Below, in pieces: positions 52,539-63,553 of a stretch of 64,000 nucleotides of DNA; the stretch's first letter is position 1, and every line of letters begins with the position of its first letter. The stretch is from the NCBI GenBank assembly GCA_035578905.1, contig JAQJVL010000673.1, forward strand, positions 1-64,000. Reading direction: 5' to 3'. Position numbers and translations under genes: made by a program. The notes beneath the pieces are model-generated. The model was not told the DNA's origin and did no database searches. It saw only the letters and a program-made list of their open reading frames with translations. This DNA is from Stictocephala bisonia. Lineage: Eukaryota; Arthropoda; Insecta; Hemiptera; Membracidae.

Positions 52539-53189
52539 TCCAATTTTTTTCCAATTTAATAAAATGGAAAAATATATTTCTCAAAAAGATTTTATTTACA
52601 ATTTGTTCAGTGTAAGAAATAAAAAAAGAAAACTTCATGATAAAAGCACATGTTTTACATGTACACCACTGTGGGCACTAACTTAAAAACAATTATTAAG
52701 ATTTTGTGGATATTCTAGTTAGTTATTCAAGACAATAACGAGTTCCATGAAACAGTGTCGTTATAATATATTTGTAGAAATAATTTTATCCAAGAGTTTT
52801 ACTGCAAGATAATTGACATTATTTTCTAATTTGTTATATTTTTTATTACATTTGGTGATTGTTTTTTCTCTTTGACAGTTAAAAAGCTTGTGTGATTATG
52901 AATAATTTTTTTGACACATACCATGGTGATTGTGAAGTTCTTCTGAGCACATTTTTTATTCAACTCTCTATATGATACAGTATTTATATTTGAGTACGGT
53001 AAAAAGTTGTTTCTTGGAGTGTTATGCCTTAATTCCATATTGGTTTCAAAACTGCTGTTTACATTGATAATTTTAAATTAGAACCAAGCAGCCAATTTAA
53101 TTTCTGAGCGCTTACATTTAGATGTAATATTTTATTGCACATATGAGATTGCCACGTGAGGCGTTAGCTCACAGCAAGGACAGTTATAT
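52539..53189. other. AT-rich intergenic DNA
   Basis: Only short accidental frames. Nothing recognised. Confidence 0.5.
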
Positions 53190-53790
53190 TTAACAAGGTA
53201 AAAGTAACGTGAAAGATTTTGTTTCGTTTGTCTTTATTTTCCAGTTCTTTAACCAATGTGAAACATCGCTTAAAGCATTTTGTAGATAATACGATGCCGA
53301 AGGATGGTCCGGACTAGATGATAACATTGCAGTATCATTTGCAAACGTTGCGACACCCGACAGTAAATTCTGGTGTTTGAAGAAGATAATGTGTATACAC
53401 AGCATAAGGAACAAGTACGAGAACAATACTTTGGACCTGATTCAACTCCATGTGGATCAGTATTAACATCTTTTATTTGATCTGGAGTAATCTATTGGAA
53501 GTATGTTTTGAGGATGCCATAATAAATATGAGGTAACAGATATTTAATTTTAAAAAGTTAACCGAATGTCAGACTTTATAAAAAACCTGACAAATCTAAA
53601 AGTGCAGCTGAACGGAAGCGTTTATTTTCAAGGTTTTCTTTTCAGGTGACATTAACTATTCTATGCACCTGTTATATAGAGGAGTGCTTTCAACGAATCC
53701 CAAACTGGTGAGAAGGTGATAAAACATCAACATCGTCAATCGAGTTTTGAAGTCGTTTTACAATGGGTAAAAGAAAATGGGCCGATAGGA
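53190..53790 (-). pseudogene. Jockey-like RT remnant with mutated catalytic motif
   Basis: The minus strand around 53790-53700 gives HQFGIR (RT box). 53426-53190 gives FANDTAMLSSSPD, LQNALSDVSHWLKNWKIKTN and ETKSFTLLL, matching the Jockey-clade palm and thumb. At 53345-53334 the expected FADD is FAND, an Asp-to-Asn change of a catalytic residue. The stretch between is full of stops. Confidence 0.7.
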
Positions 53791-54524
53791 TGTAACTTGA
53801 TGCAAAAGTCTCCTAGGTTATGCAAAAACCAACAATTTCTAAAACTTTCTATTGAATGGAAAGTATTCTAAACATTCAACTGCATTGAAAAACAGTGATT
53901 AGAAAACTATTCCTTTCGTTTGCAATTTTTTTAGTAATTGAAGAAACGTTACATCATACCTGGTGCTACACTAACCTTTTACATCACTCATTATTACGTT
54001 TTTACTTCAAATCACGTAAATTATTTAATTGGCATTTCTAACTGATTTGGAGACTTAGGGAACTATATAATATCTTGTTTAACATCAGAAACAGTTCCAT
54101 AAGGCTAGAGCACTTCTTCAAAATAATAAACGAATGTTTCAGCGTTCTCTGAACTGCTTCCTGTCCAAGTACCATCATATTTCAGATTTAGAGATCAAAC
54201 CTGTGAATTTGCGTACTGAGCCAGTTGTTTACAAAGAACAAACAAGCAGGAATGTTAGTGATCATATCAATGCGCGTGTTGAGTTTGTTAAGCTTGCTGT
54301 CTACATTCAGGTCCAATAAATCAACGTAGCCAGTTATGGTACTTGTAATTACGGGCTCCCTTAGTTGGCTATGTTTTATCTTTTATGTACAACCCACGGT
54401 AAATAGTTACCGTGGTACAACTTGTGTTTACTATTAATATATTTTCATGGATCTACTATACCAGATTCATAAGCTAAAGGCTGTCACAGCTCGATCCCAA
54501 TCAGTTTTGAAAGAGGGCAGCTGA
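53791..54524. other. intergenic DNA with an unidentified ORF
   Basis: Frame 54134-54319 (61 codons, MFQRSLNCFLSKYHHISDLE...) is open but matches nothing I recognise. Otherwise AT-rich without features. Confidence 0.35.
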
Positions 54525-54640
54525 TGATTTGTCATTGGGCTATTAACTAATGAAATTGTTTAAGGAATAGTCGGCCTTGGTTTATAACAATGACTATATT
54601 CGCTCATCACACTAATTCGAAATCCATATTCACCCTTTTA
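54525..54640. repeat. dispersed repeat, second copy of 13783-13945
   Basis: Shares TTGTCATTGGGCTATTAA, GGAATAGTCGGCCTTGG and ATTCGAAATCCATATTC with the copy at 13790. It ends directly at the TTTATTTATTTATT tail of the LINE that follows on the minus strand. Confidence 0.6.
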
Positions 54641-55345
54641 TTTATTTATTTGCGGCAATACACCTTTTCACAATAGTTATGACATTAAAAGGCTGATTAC
54701 AAGATAATGTTCTTCGTACTTAAGATAAACAAAGATGACAAGAAAAATATCTTATAGTTCTTCATATAACGCATCAAGTTAAATATCAGATTGAAACAAT
54801 AGTCACAGGTAGTCGAATTCACAGATCATCAAAAGTCATGTAACCACAGAAACGCCCTTCTTGAAGATGGCAAACAAGTCGAAGAAATCCACAGTAGATT
54901 ACATATCATTGCCAGTCCTCATCAGCCTAGGAATTGTGCTGTGGTAGTGGTAGTTCGCTGGATGGTGATGCTTGCTGAAGAGCTGGTGGCATCTGGCTTT
55001 GCGAGGAACATGTAGGTCGATCTTTTGAAGTATTTCAGGACAGTCGATGAGGCCATTCAGTAATTTATATAGGAAGGTCATGTCCATATGTGTTCTTACA
55101 TCTTACATCATTGTTCCTTGTTGTTCTCCGGAATGCAAGGGTAGGTAGCTGAAGACTGCGTTGAATTTCATGTACATCTACATCCCTGTACTGGAAGCCA
55201 AATTTGACGCCAACCATCCTAAGGAAACGTCTCTGCACTGACTCCAACACCAAAGCCTGTCCAACCTGGTAGGGAGACCAGACCACCGCGGAGAACTTCA
55301 AGACATACCAGTAGGATATGGTATGAATATATTGAGCTATCACTT
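54641..55345 (-). pseudogene. LINE ORF2 C-terminal fragment and 3' end
   Basis: Minus frames 55343-55065 (SAVVWSPYQVGQALVLESVQ, RRFLRMVGVKFGFQYRDVDV) and 55087-54899 (TFLYKLLNGLIDCPEILQKI, then HHPANYHYHSTIPRL). This is the region after RT in a common insect LINE family. It ends in an AAATA-repeat tail near 54641-54652. One frameshift near 55080. Confidence 0.8.
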
Positions 55346-56919
55346 CACTGATTTTGAGAGACCTTGATATTTATTTTTTTCAAGAGATTTTTCAGCGAGA
55401 AACATTAACTGTGTGATAAATTGACTTAAAACAGCAAAAGTATAATTACTGATTCACTTTTAAAAAACAATTTACATTATGAAACCTTGTGTATGAAGTG
55501 TAAAACGTTTGTAAGTATCCTTAGTCAAGACTAAGGGATAAGAATTGATTACCAATATGACAAATCTGGCTACTTGGATATGATCGTAGCCTCCAAATTG
55601 GTGTGTCGAAAGAGAGAAAAAAATTAAATCCTAGATCCTAGATGTCATAGACTCAAAGTCCATTCCATTCCCAGTTCAGTCGCACTTAGGCATTATTTCT
55701 GTTTTCGTATGAATCAGAATTAGCTTGAAAAGTCTTGAATCTTAATCTGAAAAGTTGGAATTAATTTTCTTTGACGCACGTTAGAGTTAAATGTTTGTAT
55801 TGTTTGTTGTCATTTTTGAGTTGTGTGCACTGTGCAGATTCTAGGTTATCATCAGTTCATAGGCTGTTTGATATTGATACGATACGTATTTTTTTTTTTT
55901 TTTTGTGGGATTTTCGGTGAGTAACAGTTTTAGATATATCCAAAATGTAATTAAAATAATTGGATTCCTCGTGTTAAGTTAAATGGATGATCTGAAGGTT
56001 TTTCTCACCCAATTAGGCTAGTTGATAATTGTACCCGATTTTCCCACTACATTGCTTAGTGTTTATTTTATAATGTTTCGAACCTAATAATAATAATAGT
56101 ATCTGAAACTAATAATATAGTTATGCTTCATTCAAAATGGTCCTTATGTCATTTTTTACTACGTTTTGATAATTTTAACATTTGATAACTAGCCTATATT
56201 TTAATTTGCAGCAGTTTCAACGATGGTTGTTTACGTAGAAAGTGTTTGTCGATCACCCACACTGGCATTCAGAAGTGCTTTGTGACCCTAGCTGTAAACC
56301 TGTAGGCCCTAATCAATGAAGCAAAATTCATGAAGAGGATGTAGAAATAGAGTAGTAGAGGGATATTTGGTGTTGGTATAAAAGAGCGAAGAAGTAGTAG
56401 GTTGTTCGAGATATTTGTGAGATGCTGTAGTCCTCTTTGGCATTTTGAAGGGGCGTAATGAACTAGGAACCACTACTACTTAGTGTAAACCGCATCAAAA
56501 TAGTCCGATGACATTTAAGATGCCATACCACTGCTGAGAGCCGGTTTCCACATGTTTCATCTATGAAAAGTAGCCTATGCATATGTTCAATGCTGAAATT
56601 TTGATTGGCATTTTGTTTATATTTACAAAACAACTGTTTTATACTATTGAAATGCCTCTTAAAAGGCAATGCTAAAATCAGCATGGTATGTGTTATTACT
56701 AGGCCTATATTCTTTTTATAGCATTGTATTAATGTAAATGTTTTCTATTTGTAGAATATTAAGTGAAATAGCTGTTTTTTATCTGTAAGTGTGCAGTGAA
56801 CACATTCCTTACAATAATAATTTGTTATCGCTGTTTGTTATGATAATTAAATATTTAAATAAAATAACATTGATTATAATTATTATTAAATAAATATAGA
56901 GTTAACATTTAGTATTTAT
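55346..56919. other. AT-rich intergenic DNA
   Basis: No credible coding frame. T-run at about 55889-55907. Nothing else recognised. Confidence 0.5.
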
Positions 56920-57710
56920 GCAGTTTCTTGTGCCACCAAACAAATTTGGAACGTTTTACTTGAATTGAGTCTAGAATTGGCTGTATTTTCACGAGACATG
57001 CTTTTTATTCCGTATATAATTTCCGGAAATAACGTATTTTACCAAAAAATTCAAACACCAATGTCACAACTTTTAGTATTTTTTCATATTTTTGTTAATT
57101 TAAATAGTATGTTATTTTTTAAATTTTGATGTGTTTTTTGCGCTGAATAGAAATTAGAAAACTATTTTGGTCTATTACAAATATTTCTCCAGATATAACG
57201 GGAAAACTACTATCCCGGCGAATCGCGATTAGCGGCCATTACGCGATCATTATATACAATAACTATTAATCACAAAAACAGAATTCACGTATACTCCCAC
57301 CGGAGTGACGGCCAGTATGCCGCCATGGAGGCAAAACACTAAAATTTAACGCAAATTAGGAATTTTTGTTGAGAAAATAGACTATTAGCATAAGTTAGGT
57401 TATGTTTTGTTGTGACATTAAAAAATACATTTTTCGAGCTGAAAAATAATTTTACCACAAAACCAGTTATATATTAGTGTTCAGCATAAAAAACACGAAA
57501 AATGAAAAAAAGTTCTTAAAAAATAACGATTTTTAAAAAAGTTGTTTTTTCACTATCATAAAAAAACTAGTTTTTCGATTTTTCGGTAAAAAACGAGTTT
57601 TCCGCAGATGAAATCAAACTCCTCAAGAAATATAAACTCATATTTCACCACTTTTCAACATGAAATCGTAATTACAGAGGTGGCAAGAAAGTGCATAGTT
57701 ACAATAACTA
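56920..57710 (+). repeat. long AT-rich repeat, copy 5
   Basis: Starts TTATGCAGTTTCTTGTGCCA and ends GGTGGCAAGAAAGTGCATAG. The interior matches 48740-49640 in order and orientation (GTCTAGAATTGGCTGTATTT, GGTCTATTACAAATATTTCT). The central hairpin is degraded here (57306-57330). Near-identical ends suggest a near-complete copy of about 790 bp. Confidence 0.85.
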
Positions 57711-58776
57711 ACATAAACATATTCCGACCACAAAATATATATAGCCAAAACTTGTATATTTGTTTATAATAACAAATAATTATGTTTGTTTACTGCAACA
57801 CATGTTTAGACTGATCACTTATAAAGTTTAATGAATTTAAATCTGACAACATTGATGGGCGAGAAGTTAGGAGGGGGACTTCACATGCATTAGCTGTCTA
57901 TTATGGTGCACTTTATACTAGTGATTATACTAGTGATAACAAACATTTTTGTGTTTGTTGTTACCATTGCATCCATGTGACGTCATAGGAGATAAGTGTG
58001 ATACCTACCGTCTTCTTTCCGAGAGGAACCGTGTTCACAACGCACTTTTGCATTATACAGAAGCCAGTAGGTACATGTTTTGAATTACTGAATGTAATAA
58101 GCCCAATGTAAATCAACACAAACCCTGAATTATTTTATTAGGCTGATGACTTTGTTTGTTTTATCAAAAATATTTAGGTCAATATAATGTGGATTTATGT
58201 CAATATAATGTGGCTTTTCTACAATAAGAAGTTTCTTTGTGGTTATTTGCTCCAAAATTATTCTATTAAAAACAATGAGTAGGCCTACAATATAACAGAA
58301 AGTAGGCGTTGACAGGAGAGCCTGAGTCAGGATCATATCAACTTGTACAAGAATTATGAACGAACAGTTAACTTATGAAAAACAGTTTATGTAAAAGATT
58401 TCATTTTACTTAATATCTATAATTTGCCTTTTTTCCTGACCAAAGAATAACAATTGGTCTGAATTACTGATTGATCTCCCCCTCCCCATATAAACTCATA
58501 TCTATCTGCCTACCCCTTCGTTCTTTCTCTAGAACTCAATCCGAACGGACATGTACTTTTGTTACTTTTGCGTTTTGATTTGACTTACTAGAGTTTGGAT
58601 TGCTTTTATTATTTTTATACTTCGGGTAAAGATTTTCATCTAGCTAAGGGATACTGTGGTGATGAAAATATTTTAAACGGTTTATAAATTTAAAAATGTC
58701 ACTTTTAGAAATTACTAAAAACAATTAATAGTCTCATTCCTCATTCATACAAATTATATGGTATCCTAACCTAACC
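57711..58776. other. intergenic DNA upstream of tsg
   Basis: AT-rich; no gene, RNA or element boundary supported. Confidence 0.5.
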
Positions 58777-58956
58777 ATGGAATCCTATTCATCCGCTTTG
58801 AACAATAAACTAGTTACCATTTGCTGTAAGTTTGGCACTTGCGCTAAAGATGTTTTAATTGAAAATAAGCATAAAATCGTATCTGAATTAAACTTACAAT
58901 TAAACAGACTCGGAGGAATTGAATGGTATATTTCTGTTCAAATCAAATTTACTTAA
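58777..58956 (+). CDS. 59-residue ORF of unknown identity
   Basis: Begins at an ATG in strong context (CTAACCATGG) and reads MESYSSALNNKLVTICCKFG; it ends GGIEWYISVQIKFT before TAA. It is Cys- and Lys-containing, without signal peptide or membrane segment. The sequence has protein-like composition in AT-rich surroundings. It could be a fragment of a multi-ORF mobile element or of an upstream exon; I do not recognise it. No neighbouring exon joins it with evidence. Confidence 0.35.
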   Translation: MESYSSALNNKLVTICCKFGTCAKDVLIENKHKIVSELNLQLNRLGGIEWYISVQIKFT

Positions 58957-59274
58957 CTTGTAAATAACGAAGAAATTCCAATTTCGCCTTGCTTTACTGT
59001 CAAGAATCCTCGTATTCTAACTTTTTCTCGTAATTAATTTTACGATTTTTTCCTCTATAGAGTTCACTGTATGATTTAACTGAACAATTACTAAAATGTT
59101 GTATGATTATATTTTTCACAAAACATATTGAAATGGCATTAGTTGCATTATCATTGAATAGTTAATAAAACAGTAGACATGTGATCGCGCAGCATTAAAT
59201 TAGTAGTTACGTGGTCTCTCTGAGAACATGTTTATCAGGCCAATAACATCACAGCGAGCATATGTGACTCACAG
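58957..59274. other. intergenic DNA
   Basis: AT-rich, without features that I can support. The tsg promoter may lie here or further upstream. Confidence 0.4.
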
Positions 59275-59355
59275 ATGCTTGATTTGCTCATTCAAAAAAA
59301 GTTGAAAATTAGGGGGTTGTCTGGACACCCCCCTCCTGGGTACGTCCCTGCCTGT
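59275..59355. repeat. DNA transposon terminus fragment
   Basis: GGGGGTTGTCTGGACACCCCCC is a local inverted repeat, followed by TGGGTACGTCCCTGCCTG. On the minus strand CAGGGACGTACCCAGG is a common DNA-transposon end sequence. No partner end was found nearby. Confidence 0.45.
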
Positions 59356-59458
59356 AAGTCTTCTGTAGTATACTTTGTAATAGATGATTATCAATTTTCT
59401 ATTTACCTCATTATTTTCTCAGTTACAATTGTCTACCAAATTGTTTCAGGCAATCATC

Positions 59459-59675
59459 ATGCTGCGCTGGGTTGTGGTAGGGATAGCAGTCGCTGCTATG
59501 TGTGCACTACTGTTCAGTCAATCGGTCGAGAGCTGCAATGAGGCCGTTTGTGCCAGTGTAGTCAGCAAATGTATGATCACTCAGTCCTGTAAGTGCGATC
59601 TGAAGAACTGTTCATGCTGCAAGGAATGTTCCAACTGTTTGAGTTACCTGTATACAGAATGTTGCTCTTGTGTCG
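59459..59675 (+). CDS. tsg: tsg coding exon 1
   Basis: Acceptor TTGTTTCAG ends at 59449, implying an upstream non-coding exon outside what I can identify. ATG at 59459. Signal peptide, then the Cys-rich BMP-binding domain to ECCSCVG. Donor GTAAGA at 59676; phase 1. Confidence 0.95.
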
Positions 59676-62269
59676 GTAAGAAAAACTTGTTGTCTGTTTG
59701 TTTGAAAATTAGAGCATCTTAATCTCCATACAAATAAATAACTAAACCTTTTGAGAACCACTCCATGTGAGAGTGTGTCAGCTATACATTTTCAAAAATA
59801 AAGCATTCACATACAATTTTGTGCTGTTATGGTTAGTATTAATGTAAAAAGTTAAATAAAAATTAGCGCTCCTGTTTCTTTTAAAGAATTATCATTATTT
59901 TATTATTATTTTGAATGTGTAGTTGAAGTAAATATGAAAAATAAATGAAAAACTTATTATTTCTAATTGGTTTTCTTATATTACTGTTTTATCGTTATGT
60001 ATACGTTTGATGATTCCAGATATGTGTCCAAAGCCAAATTACTCTTCAAACCGATTGAGCACCGACAGTCAAGTCGCTGATTTGCCCGAAGCCATACCTA
60101 ACTTGTTCCAAGTGCTCACATCTGAGCGTGACCCTCATGACAGATGGCTTACGTTCACTTTTCCTGTTGACTTTGACATTTCAATGTTCAAGCCTCAGTT
60201 GGAAAAGGAGTTCAAATACCGAACTCGTAAGTAATTACATGGAAAAAATTATCTTAGACCTACTGTTTTTTACAATGGTTATGTATTGTTGTTTCATTTT
60301 AATACACTCACCATATTAAAACATGATAGTACATCATTACAGTAATCCATAAAATAAAACATGTTGTTAGTCAACAAATAACAACTCTTTTCCTAGTCAA
60401 ATAAATGGTTTGCCCAAGCAATACAGCAGTGTTTGTATATGCTAGATTTATATAGGATTTATATTGGTTTTTGGATGAAAAACTATGACAGTTAGTAATA
60501 TAGGAGAAGATAATTTATAGTAATTATCTTAGGACGGAAAAGCTGGCTTACTTTTTAAATATATTTTTTTTTGTAAAGTCCTTTAAAATTAACACTTTAA
60601 TGATTAAAAGAAACTAGGAGATTTTGAGTTCAAAGTGAATAAAAACGAGTAAAGGGTTTTACTTTGGTGTGACTTGAAAGTATGTGAATAAAAAAATAAA
60701 AGCTAAACGCTCTTAGTAATTACTAGTTAGTAAAGTATTTGTTTAGAAAAGAGGTGAATAAAAGATGTAATTTCTCACAAGGAAAATTATTTGCTTGGGC
60801 GAGTCTGCCCAGACCCTAGCTAGAACCTTTTACTAAAATGTCATTGCAAATTTTTAAATATATTTTTGTCACTTTAAATAGTCATACATGTTTACGGGTT
60901 GCTTACTGGTAAATTGAGTTCTTACTAGCAAAGTAAATTTAAAAATATTCTACACAGGAATAAGTTATTTTTCAAAGGAATTGTTGGGAAGTATTTGCTG
61001 GAATTCCTGCATGCTGCAGGACGTCTGAAAACTGGCATGGCTATGGTTTAATTAAATTAAAGGTGTATTTAACAAAGTTACATTTTTTATATATTAAAGT
61101 AGCTCAACTAAAATATCTAGAGAGACCACACTCTTTTGACACCAACAATCACTGGCTATTGACTGACAAGTTTGTCAAAACAATTAAGGTAAACAGACAG
61201 TCATCAAGTAGCTTTAATTGGCAGAGTAATAAATGTTTTCTTTTTTTTTTTGTGAAATAGTGGCCTTGTATTTCAAAGAATTGATTGTAAATACAATTAT
61301 ATACTTAACAAATTTCATGTCTTGAGTTCTATGAATTTTATTTAGGTTAAGTGATACATTTTCACTTTATATTTCTTTGTGATTTTAGTAGTGGTGGACA
61401 AACATATTTTTAGATCTATTTATATGCAACTGAGTTTTCGATTATTGGCTTGTATTAAGAAGTTTAGTAATTTAAAAGCCAAAGTCATAGTTGAAGTCTG
61501 TAAAGGGTGTTGTTTCTTTATCGTTCATAAGAACTAAACATTCTTTATGAACTTGATTTTCAAAATAATAGGAGAGATAGAACATCAGCAAAGTGACCTG
61601 AGGAGACCACTAAAACAATACATTAGAAAACAAATACAGACTCAAAACATTTATTAATTTTTAAAAAGTTATTTACATAGTATCAACATGTGTTATGTAC
61701 ATCGTTGGACAGAACATATTTATTTTACATCTTGTCGGTATTTGTTTTAGATGTGTTAGTTATGTACATTCTCGGACATAACACATTTATTTTATGTTTA
61801 GTTATTTACATTTTACATAGTGTTGGTATTGGGTGGACTTCTCAGGTTTGTTTGCTGTTGCCTTATTCCCTATTTTACTACTTCCTTGTCTAGGCCCTTT
61901 AACCTACCCTAATACTAATTAATTCTAGGGAATTCATCATGTATATAGTTTCTTCCTTTTCCTTTATAGAAGTCTATCTAATATGTATTAGATTTTTGTC
62001 ATTTTTCATTTATTTTTAAAAGTAAGAAAATTGATTGCTCTGTTGTACGTATATCTATTATTCGTAGAGAGTGTGGAGCAAGAAGTGGCACCCATAAAAG
62101 ATGTGCTCACTCTAAACTGCTCTGTGGCGTACATGTCACAGTGTATGTCTCTCAACAAGTGCACAGCAGCCTGTCAATCCATGGGAGCTGCAAGTTTCCG
62201 CTGGTTTCACGATGGTTGTTGTGAATGCGTTGGAGACAAGTGCCATAAGTATGGCATCAACGAAAGCAG
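59459..62269 (+). CDS. tsg: twisted gastrulation (secreted BMP modulator), three coding exons, 3' end unresolved
   Basis: Coding exons 59459-59675, 60020-60226 and 62068-62269 join in phase to 208 codons plus 2 nt (vertebrate TWSG1 about 223, fly Tsg about 249). Residues 1-24 are a signal peptide (MLRWVVVGIAVAAMCALLFS). The N-terminal Cys-rich domain follows (CNEAVCASVVSKCMI, CKCDLKNCSCCKEC), then a variable linker, then the C-terminal Cys-rich domain (MSQCMSLNKCTAACQSMGA, FRWFHDGCCECVGDKC). The product is secreted, binds BMP/Dpp and acts with Chordin/Sog and Tolloid in dorsoventral patterning. The terminal CxxC found in relatives is not seen. Either it lies in a further exon or translation reads through the weak donor GTATAA to TAG at 62295-62297. 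Confidence 0.93.
60020..60226 (+). CDS. tsg: tsg coding exon 2
   Basis: Acceptor TGATTCCAG. It encodes DMCPKPNYSSNRLS, then LPEAIPNLFQVLTSERDPHD and the WLTFTFPV strand. This matches the E-x-I-P-x-L-F-x-x-L-T segment of TWSG1. Donor GTAAGT at 60227; phase 1. Confidence 0.95.
60227..62067. other. tsg intron 2 (contains a repeat at 61564-61905)
   Basis: AT-rich intron, 1.84 kb. Other than the foldback-like repeat nothing is recognisable. Confidence 0.7.
61564..61905. repeat. foldback-type element remnant with internal repeats
   Basis: The left end GGAGAGATAGAACATCAGCAAA matches the outer module at 10650 and 38560. The right end, on the minus strand, has GGTTAAAGGGCCTAG, the same module's outer word. 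Between them, 61680-61840 holds imperfect direct repeats with TTATGTACAT-CG/TCTCGGACA and TTTATTTTA. Confidence 0.6.
62068..62269 (+). CDS. tsg: tsg coding exon 3
   Basis: Acceptor TATTCGTAG. It encodes the C-terminal domain: LNCSVAYMSQCMSLNKCTAA, SMGAASFRWFHDGCCECVG and HKYGINES. Donor candidate GTATAA at 62270 is weak; without splicing the frame adds nine residues and stops at 62297. Confidence 0.92.
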
Positions 62270-62297
62270 GTATAAGTCACACTCAATTAACAGATAG

Positions 62298-62951
62298 TGA
62301 GAATTAACAGTAACCGTGCATTGCAAAAAAGAAATATAAAATATTTTTACTTTTAGTTAAATTGCTATTCAACTCATTCATGGTGTCAGATACCTAAAAG
62401 TGCCAGGAAGTGTAGTTCTGTGTGAGGGAGCGCACAATATTTTTATTTTTACTCTAATGTACTTTGACAATTGAAATTTGTGATGATACAAAATGAAGGA
62501 CAATGTAAGTACCATCAAAGATGACATAACTGAAGAGAGAGATACCGCAATCAATGCTATGTCCATGACCTGTAGAACAAAACAATTCATTCTTCCTGTA
62601 GATATCTTTTAACATTCGTCGCTGAACAGGAGATACAAATTCTGACCTTATAGTTGGTAGTTTTGTAGTACGTTTTTAGTGATTTCAAAATCACCACATC
62701 TTAAGATACAGAATTGTTGGTCTTGTTTTGTGTTCTATATGGTAGAACTGGCCATTAGTAATATAAGTATGGGTGAAAATCAAATTGAGAAAGAATTTAA
62801 GTCCCATCACCATAGAAGGGAGTTAAAATTACAATTTTATTTTAAATATAGTCTTTAACCTAAGTTTAAGACTGTATGTATATGTATACAATAAAAAATA
62901 AAAGAAAAACATTTAATATATGGTATTAAATTATTGTAATGTGCCTTATTT
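62298..62951. other. region downstream of tsg exon 3
   Basis: May hold the tsg 3' UTR or a further intron. AATAAA words occur near 62890-62900. No exon completing the Tsg C-terminus could be chosen. Confidence 0.4.
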
Positions 62952-63553
62952 GTCCCGTCGCTCACTGTCCCTAGTTACAGTTGCTTAGTTTTAAAGTAAT
63001 GTACTTTTGGTAAAAAAATTATTTTTAAACAAATATTTCAAGTATTATATAGTATCACTAATATAGTTTTGTATATTAATTAGAGAACAAATTATTTTCC
63101 ACAAAAAACGTATGAAAAATTACGATATATTTCTGTCCCTAGAAAAGTTTTCAAGTTAGCAAATTATTTTAAATTTCCCGCCAATTTCAGCATTTGCGCT
63201 GCGATCGCGCCGCTTCGCTAATTGACAGTCGGTGTTAAGCCAGAGAACGTAGCGGGCGTGTTGTCAAGTCAGTTAGTTGTTTCACTGCCTGTTTATATGA
63301 ACAATTTCGTCATTGAAAAAATAAGTAAAGCATACTATGTCTCGTCGCTCACTCTTATTTAATCCAAAATAATCAAAGTTTTATTATTAGTAGTAATATA
63401 AGTTGAGTAGATCTATGTCAGCAATGGTCTACGAGAGTTTGAGTTCGTTCAGTCTACGCCGCCATTTTAGAGGGACGACAAAGTGTAGAATGTCTCGTCG
63501 CTCACGCGTCTCGCAACCTACGTGGGTGACGGGACTAACGTGAGCGACGAGAC
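62952..63553. repeat. repeat with recurring 14-mer GTCYCGTCGCTCAC
   Basis: The 14-mer is at 62952-62965 (GTCCCG form), 63339-63352 and 63492-63505 (GTCTCG form), and inverted at 63540-63553. A related GTGACGGGAC is at 63527-63536. The outer copies form an inverted pair about 600 bp apart, so a MITE is likely. Local GC is higher at 63190-63250 and 63430-63550. No coding frame. Confidence 0.65.

Noticed and set aside
62390..62480. Candidate last tsg exon after GTGTCAG at about 62388
   Set aside because: Phase-compatible reading exists but lacks the terminal CxxC expected in Tsg proteins; not supported enough to annotate.
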